Source: Juglans regia (Eukaryota; Streptophyta; Magnoliopsida; Fagales; Juglandaceae). From it: a stretch of DNA of 64,000 bases. Location: the NCBI RefSeq assembly GCF_001411555.2, contig NC_049911.1, forward strand, positions 62,001 to 126,000, given 5' to 3'. Below the pieces are notes generated by a model. It was not told the DNA's origin. It worked only from the letters and a program-made list of their open reading frames with translations, and ran no database searches. The position numbers and the translations under genes are program-made. Within the stretch, counting starts at the first letter, position 1. Every line of letters starts with the position of its first letter. Of the stretch, positions 1 to 11,399 are shown piece after piece.

Positions 1-2575
1 ACAAAAATCAAGAGCGTTGTGGTTAAAGGAAGAAATTTCATTGCAAATTCCCATAGAAGAAATAACAACATAAAGGTGCTGAAAATTGATGGGGTAGAAT
101 GTAGAAAAGATCAAGTAATTCACAATTATGTAGTGGATTTTTTTGAGAAACTTCTAACTGAGCATGTGGGTTGGCGGCCTACACTTGATGGACTCGTCTT
201 TGATGTTATTGGGCCGAATGATGTGGTTCGGATGGAGAGGGCTTTTGAGGAGGATGAGGTTTATGTTGTAGTGCGAAAAATGGTCAAAGACAAGGCGCCC
301 GGTCCTGATAAATTCTCTATGGGTTTCTTCCGAGATTGTTGGGTTGTGGTTAAGGAAGGCCTAACGAAGGTGTTTCAAGAGCTTTTCACGGTTGGAAAAT
401 TTGAGAAAAGTCTTAACACCAATTTTCTTGCTTTAATACCAAAAAAGGTGGAGGCTATGGATATTTCGGAGTTTAGGCCTATTAGCCTAGTGAATGGGGT
501 CTACAAGATTATTTCGAAAGTGCTTGCAAATCAACTTAGCAAGGTAATAGGGAAGATTATCACTAAACCTCAAAATTCTTTTGTAAAAGGTAGGCAGATT
601 CTTGATGCAGTTCTTATTGCCAATAAATGCCTTGACAGTAGATTGAAGGCTAGAACCACAGGGATCTTGTGCAAGCTAGATATGGAGAAGGCGTATAATC
701 ACATTAATTGGGAATTTCTTCTGTATCTACTTGGGAGATGTGGTTTTGGGGAAAGATGGAGGAATTGGATCCGTTGGTGCATATCTACGGTGAGATTCTC
801 GGTGTTGATTAATGGCACTTCAGAGGGTTTCTTTTAGAGTTCACGCAGTTTAAGACAAGGGGATTCGTTATCACCTTTGTTTTTTGTTATTGTTATGGAG
901 GCGCTAGGTAGGATGATCTCGGCTTTTGTGGCTCATGATTTCGTAGATGGTTTTCCAATTAGAACCCCGAAGAGAGGGATCATTAATATTTCTCATTTAT
1001 TATTTGCAGATGATACACTTATTTTTTGTGAGGCCCAAAATCAAGTGCGAACCTTGAAGGCATTGCTAATATGTTTTGAAGTAGCTTCTGGTTTGAAAGT
1101 GAACTTTGATAAATCTGAAATGGTGCCGATTGGAGGTGTTCCTAACATCCGTCAACTAGCTAGAACACTGGGTTGTAAGATATCTTCCTTTCCTATGACT
1201 TATCTGGGACTTCCATTGGGGATTGCATTAAGGGTGTCATCTGTGTGGAATATGGTGATTGAGAAAACAAAAAGAATACTGGCAAGATAGAAAAAAATGT
1301 ACTTGTCGAAAGGAGGTAGGACTACTTTAATCAAGACTACACTTTCTAACCTACCAACTTATTTCTTATCTTTATTCCTTATACTGACAAGTGTGGTGGC
1401 CTGTATCAAGAAGTTAGAACGAGATTTTTTGTTGGGAGGATTGGGGGAATAGTTTAAGTTCTATTTAGTTAAGTGGGAAAATGTATGCCGTCCGATCTCT
1501 AATGGTGGTCTGGGTATAAGAAATTTGAGGTTGTTTAATCGGACGTTACTTGACAAGTGATTATGGAGATATATCAAGGAACCAAAGGCCATTTGGAAAA
1601 CGGTGATTGAAAACAAATATTGAAATCTATGGGGGGAATGGTGTACTAGAGAAGATAGAGGGGCTTATTATGGAGTGGGTTTGTGGAATCAAATAAGAAG
1701 AGGGTGGGGGTTTTTTAAACAACACTCTAGGCTTCTGATGGGTGTTGGAAACAGTATTAGATTATGGAAAAATGTTTGGTGTGGTAATAGTGCCTTACAA
1801 GATTTATTTCCTTCACTTTTCCAAATTGCTTGTGCCAAATATGTCTCATTAGCGGAAGGTATGGGGATCTCTGGACGGGGGAATCCATTGGAATATACTC
1901 TTCAGTAGGGCAACATAGGATTAGGAATTAAGCAATTTAGTAGGTTTTTTAATATACTCCACAAGACCAAACATTCAACAAGAAGATGGTATGTGGTGGA
2001 GACTTGCAGGGAAAGGCATATTTTCTGTCTGATCTTTTTATAAGGCTCTCTCACAAGAGCCCGATACATAGTTTCCTTGGAAAAGGCTTTGGAGACACGA
2101 GACACCCCCTAAAACTTCATTTTCTGTATAGACAGATTCTTTAGGTAAGATTCTCACCACTGATAACCTGAGGAAAATGAGGCTTTAGGTAAGATTCTTT
2201 TACATTGTGAAACAGCAAGGGAACTCTGGAATGAGGTGTTTAGTAGACTAGAGTTAGTTTGGGTTTTGCCGAAGACAGTGGTGGTAGCGTTGGCATGTTG
2301 GTCAACTATACGAAGAATGCAGCAGATCAAAATGGTTTGGAAGATGATTCTCTCATGTATCATGTGATGTTTGTGGTAGAAGCGTAAAAGTTTTCTTTTT
2401 TAGATTTCTATGTACTTGGGCCACTGTTGTGAATTTTAATAGCTTGGACCTACTTGATTTCCTTACTTCTTTTGTGCATACTTAGCTAGGACATTGTGCC
2501 CACTCTTGTAATTGACATTTTGCCCATTCTTTTATTAATAATATATGTTTACTTATAAAATATATATATATAAAC
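1..2575 (+). mobile_element. L1-type LINE, 3' part, decayed
   Basis: The left end lies outside the window, so any endonuclease domain is not seen. The element runs through reverse transcriptase, a connection region and a zf-RVT domain to a 3' UTR with TATTAATAATATATG and a short tail near 2545-2575. The order and strand are those of plant L1-type non-LTR retrotransposons. The coding part is broken by several stops and is not active. Confidence 0.85.
19..2375 (+). pseudogene. LINE ORF2 reverse transcriptase and zf-RVT remnant
   Basis: The first open stretch (to 837) carries the N-terminal RT motifs [34 protein letters not shown] and [19 protein letters not shown] at 835 interrupts it. The frame resumes as LRQGDSLSPLFF (near 850) and holds the catalytic FADD box within LLFADDTLIFCEA near 1005, then YLGLPLG near 1200. 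Further stops follow at 1288 and beyond. From about 1985 to 2310 a degenerate zf-RVT region reads WWRLAGKGIFSV, with PWKRLWRHETPP, then the ARELWNEVF tail. The DD pair is kept, but the frame is broken at least four times. Confidence 0.85.
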
Positions 2576-2605
2576 TATAAAATCAATATAATGAAGAAAA
2601 TTAGT

Positions 2606-2803
2606 TAATGTACAACTATGTTTAACAAAAGAGAAAATATATTTGCAATTGTGAATTGTGCAACCGTCATGTAATCGTTTTGAAAAAAGTGAATAAAATA
2701 TGAGACCTACATGAAAAAAATTAATTTTTAATAGTGGACTCCACTCTTTTTCAAAGTGCGTGGCGTTTAAGCACTTCACGATTATATGTAGAATTATTCT
2801 TAA
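2606..2803. mobile_element. MITE, family B copy 1
   Basis: An AT-rich segment with imperfect terminal inverted repeats. An internal pair GAAAAAAGTGAATAAA / TCCACTCTTTTTCAAAGTG faces a central run AAAAAATTAATTTTTAATAG. The same layout and wording recur at 21584-21755 and about 34860-35025, which supports a MITE family. The outer ends are approximate. Confidence 0.55.
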
Positions 2804-2993
2804 CAAAAATTATATCTTTGATCAATACAAGTGTGAAGTCTTTTTTGTAATGTGCATAGAATGAATGATTGTTAGAAGAAAATAGAGGATTGTGCAGAGA
2901 AAATTTATATTGTATGTTGGGTTGAAGGAGAGGAATGACGAAATGATGGACTAACAGCGGCTGGAATGGTTTAAAGGAGAGTGAGAGTTTTTT

Positions 2994-3033
2994 AACTTAT
3001 TACGAAGAAGAAAATTTTTCATCGTAATAAGTT
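2994..3033. repeat. 12-bp perfect inverted repeat, 16-nt loop
   Basis: AACTTATTACGA at 2994-3005 is the exact reverse complement of TCGTAATAAGTT at 3022-3033. It sits just left of the first TTCGAA motif cluster. It could be a stem-loop or the remains of a small element; no function can be assigned. Confidence 0.6.
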
Positions 3034-3359
3034 CCCTTGCTCGAAACGGCGTCATCTTATTTAATGTACAACTTATCACAACGGAATAATCTGTCACCTG
3101 GGCGACCTTTTAAGTCAGTAAGCGTTCGAACGACAATATTTGGCAGTCAAACGTGACAAATTCATTGAGATGCAAACTTTTCCCGCTTGCAAACTTTTTG
3201 CGAAAGCGTCAAACATTTTTTCGTGGGTAAATATTTTGCAGGAGTCCCTCCAAATGGTTCGAATGTACTTCTTTATGGCAAAAACAGTTTGAATATTTAC
3301 ATGATGTTTGAACGGTTTGAAGCTTCGTTTGAATGGTTATGATAGATATGGAAGTATAC

Positions 3360-3590
3360 TATAATCATTATAGTTATACTATAATGATTAGTATTAACAT
3401 ATAGTATATAGTAATCTATAGTATTACTACCACTATAGTATCATTATATTAATATATAGTATTACTAACACTATAGTATTATTATATTACTATATCATAA
3501 TTATAGTTATAATAACTATGTAGTTATATCTATATAGTATATAAATATATACTATATAGATATAATATATACTATATAATATGCAAATTG
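3360..3590. repeat. AT-rich tract of repeated TATAGTATTA-like units
   Basis: About 230 bp made almost only of A and T with recurrent ATAGTATTA, TATAGTTAT and ATATAGTATA words. Many are palindromic, so the tract can fold on itself. It lies inside the left half of the CACTA-like element and holds no gene. Confidence 0.7.
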
Positions 3591-4319
3591 GATGGCATTG
3601 ATGTTTGAATTCCATATACCGTGTTCGAACTCCCAATCGAACAGACAACCATTCAAACAATGAATTTAATGTTCGAACGTATGTTGGAATGCTACATAAA
3701 TGCCTTCCAACGTATCTACACTATAAGAGGTGCCTGGTTCTCGATCAATTGAACCAATTCAAGGAAATGTTCAAAACTCAAAAATCGATCAAAAGCACGC
3801 CGTATCACCGTGGTATCACCGCTATCATTGATCATCAATACAACTAGTCAAAAGGTACATTTTTCCTCCGTTTAAATGTATTTTTTTGGTTATTTTCATT
3901 TAGTTTCGAAAAAAATATATTTATAGAAAACTCATATAATTTATAGATTTAACATTCTAGGGCTAGAAAACACAAGGTCGAGATGCCTCTATGCACATTT
4001 TGGCCTTGTGTGTGTATTATTTGTGGAAGAAACAAAAGGAATCAGTGGATTCCTTTCGTTTTACTCACCATTGTGTTGACTCAGCCATTGCTGAGCTCGA
4101 TCCAAATTTCGTTCGATTGAAACACGTTCGAATGGTTATAACTCAAGGGTCAGAATCTCAAACGATTAGAATACTATTCAGCCATCTATTAAGATGGCAT
4201 TCAAACATAAAATTGACGTTCGAACGCATTCGAACTCATTCGAACGTATTACAAACTGTTGAGAAACCGTTTGAATACTTTTGTCTTCTTTCTTTAAAAT
4301 CATGAACCTGATCATCGCT

Positions 4320-7300
4320 AACAATATTAGGGGTGTACATAAACCAGCCGGACAGACTGCTACCGACTGAGATCGACCACCGGATTTAGGAATCGGTCGA
4401 AACCGGCAGAGAACCGGTCGGCCAACAGTAGCAAATTAACAAAACTGACATCAGCCGATTTGGTCTCTAGTTCAGGCCCGGTCTAAACCAAAGAACTGAC
4501 CGACATATATAAGTTTATTTTTTTTATATATTTCTTATACAAAACAACGCCGTTTCACATGAAAAGGCACATGTGAAACAGCGTCGTTTTGTTCTTAATC
4601 CTTTGAAAAAAAAATTAAATGAAATGACGTAACCAAATGGCGTCGTTTTTGGGTAGGGTTAGGAGTTGTTTGAATCTCCCCCCCCCCCTCCTACCTTCCT
4701 TCTTCGCTCTTCGCAACCGTCTCAGTCCCTCTCCCTCACCCTGTCATGACCAGTGACGTCTCAATCCTCTCCCTCTCCCTCTCCCTCTCAGTGATTTGCT
4801 CTCACTCTCAGACTCTCTCCTCTCTCAACGCTGACAACCCACATGCCCACATCCCCACTGTGATTTTTATAATTTTCTTTGTATTTTATCTTTGTCGGGT
4901 TCCATTTCTTTGATAATTGTTAATTTCTCTGAGGAATTTTTTATGAGGAAGAGGAAATGCCGAAATGAGCTTATGCCAAAAGGAATTTTTAATGACACTG
5001 AGGAATTGTTGTTAATTTCTTATGAAGTTCTTTGCTTTGCCTTGATGAGCTTTGGAATAAATCCCATGACTTGTGTGTGTGATAGACTTGTGATTTTGCA
5101 TAAATCCCATGAGTCTTTGTTTTTGCCCTTGCTTACAATAAATTAGCACTTCCCAAGTCACTGTTTTTGCATAAATTCCATGAAGCATTGTGTGTGATAA
5201 TTAGTTTGCAACATTGAGGAAAGATGAATGAACTAAACTTAGATTAGAGTCTTAGACTTGTGATGTTCATAAAGTTACAAATTAGCTGTTGTGTAATACT
5301 AATCACTGTTTTATTTTATAATGTACATGACAACGTATAACATTTATATTTTGTTTCATAAATTAGATATATTCTTCGTCGGCTCCAAATCCCGATTGAT
5401 GTTTATGCATCAAGTCCAACCATTAACTTGGAAGATGATTTGAGAGAGACTCAGTCATCAAAATCCCCTAGAGCCCCTACTAGAACTACTTGTCCATTAC
5501 CTAAGAAACGAAAAAGGAATTATCCATCGATTGTTTGGGACCATTTTACGAAGGTGGAGGGTTATCCCATAGATGATCCGAAGGCTAAATGTAATTATTA
5601 TGACAAGACTTACACTTGCCACTCAAAGAGGAACGAAACTTCAACAATGCAAAATTATTTTCCTTCATGTCCTAAAATCCTCATAAACATGGACATTTGG
5701 ATAAGTACCAAAATATTGACAGATGAGGCAACACCTGGGGAGGGGGTTGGAGAGAATGATGGTATATTAAGGAGTCTTGTAACCCACAAATATAGTGAAG
5801 AGGTTATGGGGTTGGAGATTGCAAAGATGGTAATTATTGATGAGTTACCATTTAGAGTTGTTGAGGGACAAAAATTTAGGAAAGTGTGTTGGTCTCTTGA
5901 ACCTCGGTTTAAAGTGCCATATCGTGTCACGGTTGCAAGAGATTGTATGAAATTGTATGAATGTGAAAAAGGAAAACTTAAAAAAGTGTTCAAAAATGGT
6001 GGTATGAGGATTTCGTTGACGACCGATACATGGACATCAGTACAGAATTTGAATTATATATGTCTAACTGCACACTTCATTGATAAAGATTGGAAATTGC
6101 AGAAAAAAAAAATCATTAACTTTTGTTTAATCCCTAATCATCGAGGGGATACTATTGGAAAATATGTTGAGTCATACTTGCTTGATTGAGACATTGATAG
6201 AATATTTATTGTGATTGTTGATAATGCAAGTTCAAATGATGCTACAATTTCACATTTGAAATAGTTTTTGGCTAGAAATTTGTTAGGGGGTAAGTATATA
6301 CACATGAGATGTTGTGCTTATATATTGAATCATATTGTGAATGACGGTTTGAATGAGTGCAATGACGCAATCACAATAGTTAGAAATGCAGTTAGACATG
6401 TTCGTTCATCCTTCGCAAGATTAGACAAGTTTAAGAAATGTGCAGAAAAAGAAAAAATTGATTTTAAGAAAATATTGTCTTTATGTATATACACGATGAA
6501 ACTCAACTTATATGGTGTTGGAGGTGGCTGAGAAGTTTGTGAAGGCTTTCAGAAAGATGGAGAGTGAGGATTATAATTACCTCTCTTACTTTGATGATTG
6601 CCTTAGGTCTGGGCACATGGGGCCTCCTAAAGCTAAGGAGTGGGAAATAGTGCCGGTTTTTATTAAATTTTTAGGAATGTTTTATGATGCCACTAATAGA
6701 TTTTCTGGGTCTTTATGTGTGACAGGCAACACTAATTTTATGAAGATTTGTGAGCTCCAAAATGAGTTGATGGAGTTGCGCGAGAGTCCCAATAGTTGCT
6801 TGAGGAGTATGGCCATAAACATGAGAACAAAATATGATAAGTATAGGGGTCATTAGACAGGCTGAATTTGTTCATGTTAATTGCAGTTATGCTTGATCCA
6901 CAAAGCAAGTTAGGACTTCTTACTTTCCATTTGAGGCAAGTTCATGATGAGTTTTGTGCTGAGGAGTTAGTGTCGAGTGTGAAATATATATTGAGAGATT
7001 TGTATGCGGAGTATAATGCGGAATTTGGCTCCACCACGAGTACCCAAGAACATGAACCCCGTCGACATCTAGAACCATGAATGATGGTGTTGGCAAGCAT
7101 AAGACCAAATGGTTCTACGAGTGGTATAAAGCATCTTCCGTCATGGGATCTAATATTGCCAAAACAGAAGTGGATCAATATTTATCAGATGGTTGTGAGA
7201 CACTCTCCACATCGTTTGACTTGTTGACTTGGTGGAAAATTAATGAGGCTAACTATCCTATACTCGTGAGAATTGCACGAGACTTATTGGTCATGCATGT

Positions 7301-8207
7301 TTCCACGGTTGCATCTGAGTCAGCATTTAGTACGGGAGGTCATGTGCTTGAACCTTTTCGAAGTTCATTGGCTCCGAGAACCATTGAGGCACTTATTTGT
7401 ACTCAAAATTGGAAATTGGTTAAGGCATCATGCAACAACCATTCATATCTGGGAGGCTATGGATAATGTAGAGAGTGTCATAGTAGAATCAGATAATATT
7501 TTCTTTGTTCTCATTATAATTTAATTTTAGTATTTTTTATAATACAAATTCACTAACATTTGATGTCTTATTCTTATTATTAATATTTATTAATTTTTGT
7601 ATATAGAGTTGGGCACACAATCAAACGTGACAACTATTGAAGATTGAAAGTTGAAGGCTTGAAGTTGAAGTAGCAAATATGAAGATCATTTCCAATTTGT
7701 TGTCATTTATTTATCTTATCTTTTTTAGTTGCATTTTGCTATGTTTAAGACAATTTTTTTTTTTTTTATAGTATGTATTATGTAATACTAAACATCTAGT
7801 GGAGTTATTTTTATTTTTTTAAATTATGTATCAAGTAGTAAGTAATAATTAATATAGTTACTTACTTAGTAATAGTAGAAAATTATAAACGACATTACTA
7901 TTAAAATGAAATCAACTCAAAAAAAGTTCAAAAAGAACTTGGATAATGAATTGAGAAAAATTAAAAAAAACCAAAACAAATGTTGAATTGGCCGAATTGG
8001 GCAAGAAAAAAGGCCCAAAAAAGGGCCCAAGAAAAAGTCCAAATCGGTCAAACCGATCGGTAACCGGCCGGACCAATTCTAGCCGATTTCACCCCTTAAC
8101 ACTGATCAGTTTCGACCGTTTTTAATCGTCAAAATATGATCATCGGTCGGTTTCAATTTTTTCACAAAACCGAACCGACCTAGTCGATTTTCAGCCCTAA
8201 ACAATAT
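4320..8207 (+). mobile_element. hAT transposon with 8-bp target-site duplication
   Basis: The element occupies 4328-8199 (3872 bp). It starts TAGGGGTG and ends CAGCCCTA, giving inverted termini TAGGG(G/C)TG as in Ac-like hAT elements. AACAATAT is present on both sides, at 4320-4327 and 8200-8207, an exact 8-bp TSD. Subterminal regions at both ends are rich in ACCGG, CGGTC and CCGAT words. Inside lies one decayed transposase gene on the plus strand. The termini are in good order but the transposase is broken, so the copy could move only with help from elsewhere. Confidence 0.93.
5428..7466 (+). pseudogene. hAT transposase, frameshifted
   Basis: Reading order: a BED-type zinc-finger region (SIVWDHFTKVEG, then KCNYYDKTYTC, in which the second cysteine of the usual C-x2-C is tyrosine); a DDE core segment with LTTDTWTSVQNLNYICLTAHF; a TGA at 6187; IVIVDNASSND; RCCAYILNHIVNDG (family pattern RCxAHxLN, here with Tyr for His); a frameshift near 6490; LEVAEKFVKAF and on to a stop at 6854; VMLDPQSKL; and a C-terminal hAT dimerisation domain (LLTWWKINEANYPIL, VASESAFSTGG). 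At least three breaks and two altered key residues make it non-functional. No in-frame ATG was found at the left edge, and an upstream exon is possible. Confidence 0.88.
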
Positions 8208-8214
8208 TGACCCT

Positions 8215-8850
8215 CGGTAGCACAAGACAAGTTGACATTGATCGAGCAAAGTTTATGATATGCACCACTCATATGGTGCCAATCGACCTAGTGGGCTATA
8301 TATTCAGTAGGATTCGATTAGAGGCTCCCTACGTTACAACAAATATTTTGCCTTTTGGGATCCTCATCACGCGATTTCTACTATAGGCTGGAGTCTTGCC
8401 AGATATTGTCGAGTGTGTCTAGGAGCCGATTGAACCGATCAACTCATCCACCCTGTCACGGAGCATGGGGCACTCAAGACTTCTTCATTATGCTCCTAGG
8501 GATGAGTCGATCGATACTCAAGTCGAAGATCCACACCCAACAATCATGGAGTATCGGCCGGTGAGACATCCACACAACCCGAGGCATCACGCACTGTTAC
8601 TTCTGACCAAATTGTTGATATAGAGCGTGCAGAACTCCATGCACTAACTTCAGAGATGGTCGTTGCAGTGCGTACGGAGATCCAGACCGCCTTCTTCGAC
8701 TTACGTACAAAGATTACTGCTACCATTTTTTAGTTACGTACGGAGATTGATCTCGTGTTTGAGATTCAGGTCACAATTTGTACTCAACTGACACAGCTAG
8801 AGACATGCCTAGCTTCAGTCGAGGATGTGTGTAGAGAGTTAGAATCTTAA
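8215..8850 (+). pseudogene. Plant transposon protein-like domain, broken
   Basis: Directly right of the hAT element one frame reads VDIDRAKFMICTTHMVPIDL, then PYVTTNILPFGILITRFLL, a stop, and AGVLPDIVECV. This resembles the 'putative plant transposon protein' domain (LPFG.LITR..L..AGV pattern). After another break the frame continues as a helical, coiled-coil-like stretch (VDIERAELHALTSEMVVAVR onward, with a stop near 8731) to CRELES and TAA at about 8850. Domain assignment is from memory of the motif. The piece belongs to the element that the hAT entered. Confidence 0.5.
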
Positions 8851-9399
8851 TATTTTTAATTTATATTTTCTATTGTTTTTGGTATGGAAAATATTTGATG
8901 TTTGGTAAATTTAATTAATTATGAATTAAATCTTTTTTTTTATATAAATTAATTGTTGATTTCTATTATATATTCTTTAATTAAAATTAATGTCAGCGTT
9001 CGAACAATACATATCATTCGAACGAAAAAAAATTGTTCGAACACTGTTATCCACGTTCGAACATTGATGATCTACATGTTCGAACGGTAAAGTGGTATGT
9101 TCGAATGGTAAAGTGGTATGTTCGAATGGAAAATCAATTTCCCACGCTTAACTCGCCAATTTATTTACCATGTTCGAATTGTTATTTTATTAGGGACGAA
9201 ATTATCGTCCCAACATATACTGTTCGAACAGTCAACGTGTTCGAACGGTCAACGTGTTTCAATCTTTTTTTTAGAATGAACTCTGAATCTTGTCCTTCCA
9301 TCTCATTTTTTGGGACGATTTTCATTTCATTCTAAACAAAAATCGTCCCAAAAACCAAATTTTGTTATAGTGGGATATTTACCACTATGAAAATCTAGG

Positions 9400-10590
9400 G
9401 GGAATTGACAAAAGAGTAATGCATCCATAAATATTATTGGAAGTTGCCTACTCCATAATGGAATGCGCTCATCGATTGTGGTCTCGATATATTTTTCGAA
9501 TGTCATGCTTTCATTGGAGATATAGTATCATCTAAACCTCTCAACAAGCATACCTTACATGCTACCATAAAGGAAATATTGAGCTTTGTCATCGGTCTCA
9601 CAATTGAGGATCTAAATGCTAATACCTTTCTTTTCACATTCTCGACAAATCAAGAAAAAGATCGTGTACTAGCTCAACGACCATGGAATATCAAAGGGTT
9701 TCATAAGCTCATTCAGAAGGGCCTAAGCATTCAAGAAATCACGCTAAACATGTCAATATTCAGGTTGCGAATTCATGATCTTCCTCTAGAAATGATGATC
9801 AACCCGAATGCCAAGAAAATAGGAAATGTAGTGGGTAATCTCATCCAAGTTGATCAGGTCTCAAGCTTTGGAATAGCTCTAAGAAGGTTCATGAGAGTGC
9901 AAGTAGAAATCAATGTAGATAAACCTTTCCTCAAAAGATTTCCTTTATCTCGTCCAAGTAGACCTGCAACCTAGGTTTTCTTTAAATATGAGAGATTATC
10001 ATAATTTTGCTACTGCTATGGTCGTCTAGGCCATATTCAGAAATCCTATCCAGTTTTGACAATACTAACAGAAGCACCTAAATTCGGATCGTGGATGGGG
10101 CGGAGAATGATGACATGAAAAGGTTTAACCACACTAGAGACCAAAATATCATGCCTAACAACCAAGGGTCTTACATGGTAGTCATAGCCAGAACAATTCT
10201 TCTCCCTCCCATAACCATTAGAGAATCACCTGAAAACGGAGGACCCACTTCCCACATATCCAGAAAAGGCAAAGAAAAATTGTGCTTAAAGCAAAATGAG
10301 TCTGCATTAACTCTTCCAGAATACTAGGCAAGTTCCATAACCATCTCCATTAACAACACTTCTGAAGCACATCGTCCAAAATCTATGTCTGCATTAGAGA
10401 AAGAACACTTCTATGATATTTTTTATTTTAACCCCAAGTACTTAGAACCAGCTATGACTCTTCAAACCATGATATTCTTCTGATTCAAGTGAAAGTTATT
10501 AATAAAATTATTAAAATTTCTTCAACTACTTAACAACAAAAACATATATGGAAGATAAATAGCTAAAAAAAACATTCAAAAAAAAAAAAA
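9400..10590 (+). pseudogene. LINE ORF1-like remnant (DUF4283 type) with poly(A)
   Basis: The open stretch 9579-9974 reads ILSFVIGLTIEDLNANTFLF, then VLAQRPWNIKG and LRIHDLPLEMM, the pattern of the DUF4283 domain at the N-terminus of plant LINE ORF1 proteins. After a stop the next codons include CYCYGRLGHIQKSYP, a decayed zinc knuckle. A further open piece (10091-10327) has no recognisable domain. An A-rich tail at about 10577-10590 may be the LINE 3' end. No ORF2 is seen, so the copy is internally deleted or truncated. Confidence 0.65.
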
Positions 10591-10653
10591 CACTCCTATT
10601 ATGCTAAGAAATCATTGTGTTAAGCAAAATCCAATCCCGCACAAACACGAACT

Positions 10654-11106
10654 TTAATTGTAACGCCCCAATAGAAGGCCAAACCACATGACAATACTCT
10701 AAAAGGACTAGTCAATGATACAATTGGAGCTCCATTAGAACCTTATAAAGTGTAAGAATTTCTCATTCCCAAGCAATGTGGGATCTCATACACCACCTAC
10801 ACTTATCCATATCATATAGGGTATCACAATCTACCCCCCTTAAATTCCCGACGTCCTCGTCAGGCTTGTTCCTTATAGGTGGCACGGCTCAAGTTCCACA
10901 TTTCTGGTTGGGATAGGCTCTGATACCATTTGTAACGCCCCAATGGAAGGCCAAACCATATGACATATACTCCAAAAGGACTAGTCAATGATACAATTGG
11001 AGCTCCATTAGAACCTTATAAAGTGCAAGAACTTCTCTTTCCCAAGCAATGTGGGATCCCATACACCACCTATACTTATATATATCATATGAGGTATCAC
11101 ATTAAT
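10654..11106 (-). mobile_element. Complete TRIM (miniature LTR retrotransposon) with 5-bp TSD
   Basis: The element spans 10659-11101 (443 bp), read on the minus strand. The 5' LTR is 10931-11101 and the 3' LTR 10659-10828, about 170 bp each; both start TGTGATACC and end GCGTTACA. Directly inside the 5' LTR, 10916-10928 reads TGGTATCAGAGCC on the minus strand, the primer-binding site for initiator tRNA-Met. Next to the 3' LTR is a polypurine tract AAGGGGGG (about 10833-10841). TTAAT flanks both ends (10654-10658 and 11102-11106). The internal part is only 102 bp and codes for nothing, so it must depend on another element's enzymes. Confidence 0.92.
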
Positions 11107-11399
11107 TATCATTCCTCCCACCTTCCACTGGAATCTTGTTCTCAAGATGCAAAGATGGAAATTGAAAGGCTACCTCGTATCCCATGATCTTTCTCCTTTC
11201 ACTCCACCTTTCTTAATGAGGAATACTTGAGGCTGATGTGAGTCGCTAGTTACAATTAAAACAATCCTTTTCCGTGACGATTTTTAGTTTGAAGATGTTT
11301 GCTCAATTTGGCATCACACATCTGCACCAATTCAATGCTAGTCTTTGGCTTAAACATTCAGATCACCTCTGCAATCTCGTCCTTCTAAGCACCTATAAA

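Larger units (their letters stand above)
3110..9372 (+). mobile_element. CACTA-like element with TTCGAA subterminal motifs, split by a hAT insertion
   Basis: The right end at 9368-9372 is TAGTG preceded by AAATTTTGTTA, the mirror of a CACTA terminus (CACTATAACAAAATTT). A hairpin, TTTTTGGGACGATTTT facing AAAATCGTCCCAAAAA, lies just inside it (about 9306-9357). Many copies of a TTCGAA-centred motif cluster at 3124-4245 and 8998-9245, as expected for CACTA subterminal repeats. No matching CACTA start was found on the left, so that end is approximate or lost. The hAT element at 4328-8199 splits the unit. Assignment to CACTA is an inference from the right terminus and the motif clusters. Confidence 0.5.

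Noticed and set aside
3430..3480. CACTATAG words as a possible CACTA left terminus
   Set aside because: They occur repeatedly within an AT-rich simple tract and are not followed by the AACAAAATTT expected from the right terminus.
10916..10928. tRNA-like string GCTCTGATACCA, possibly a tRNA gene end
   Set aside because: Only the 3' tRNA complement is present, next to an LTR end; it is a primer-binding site. The same applies to 17572-17584 and 46368.
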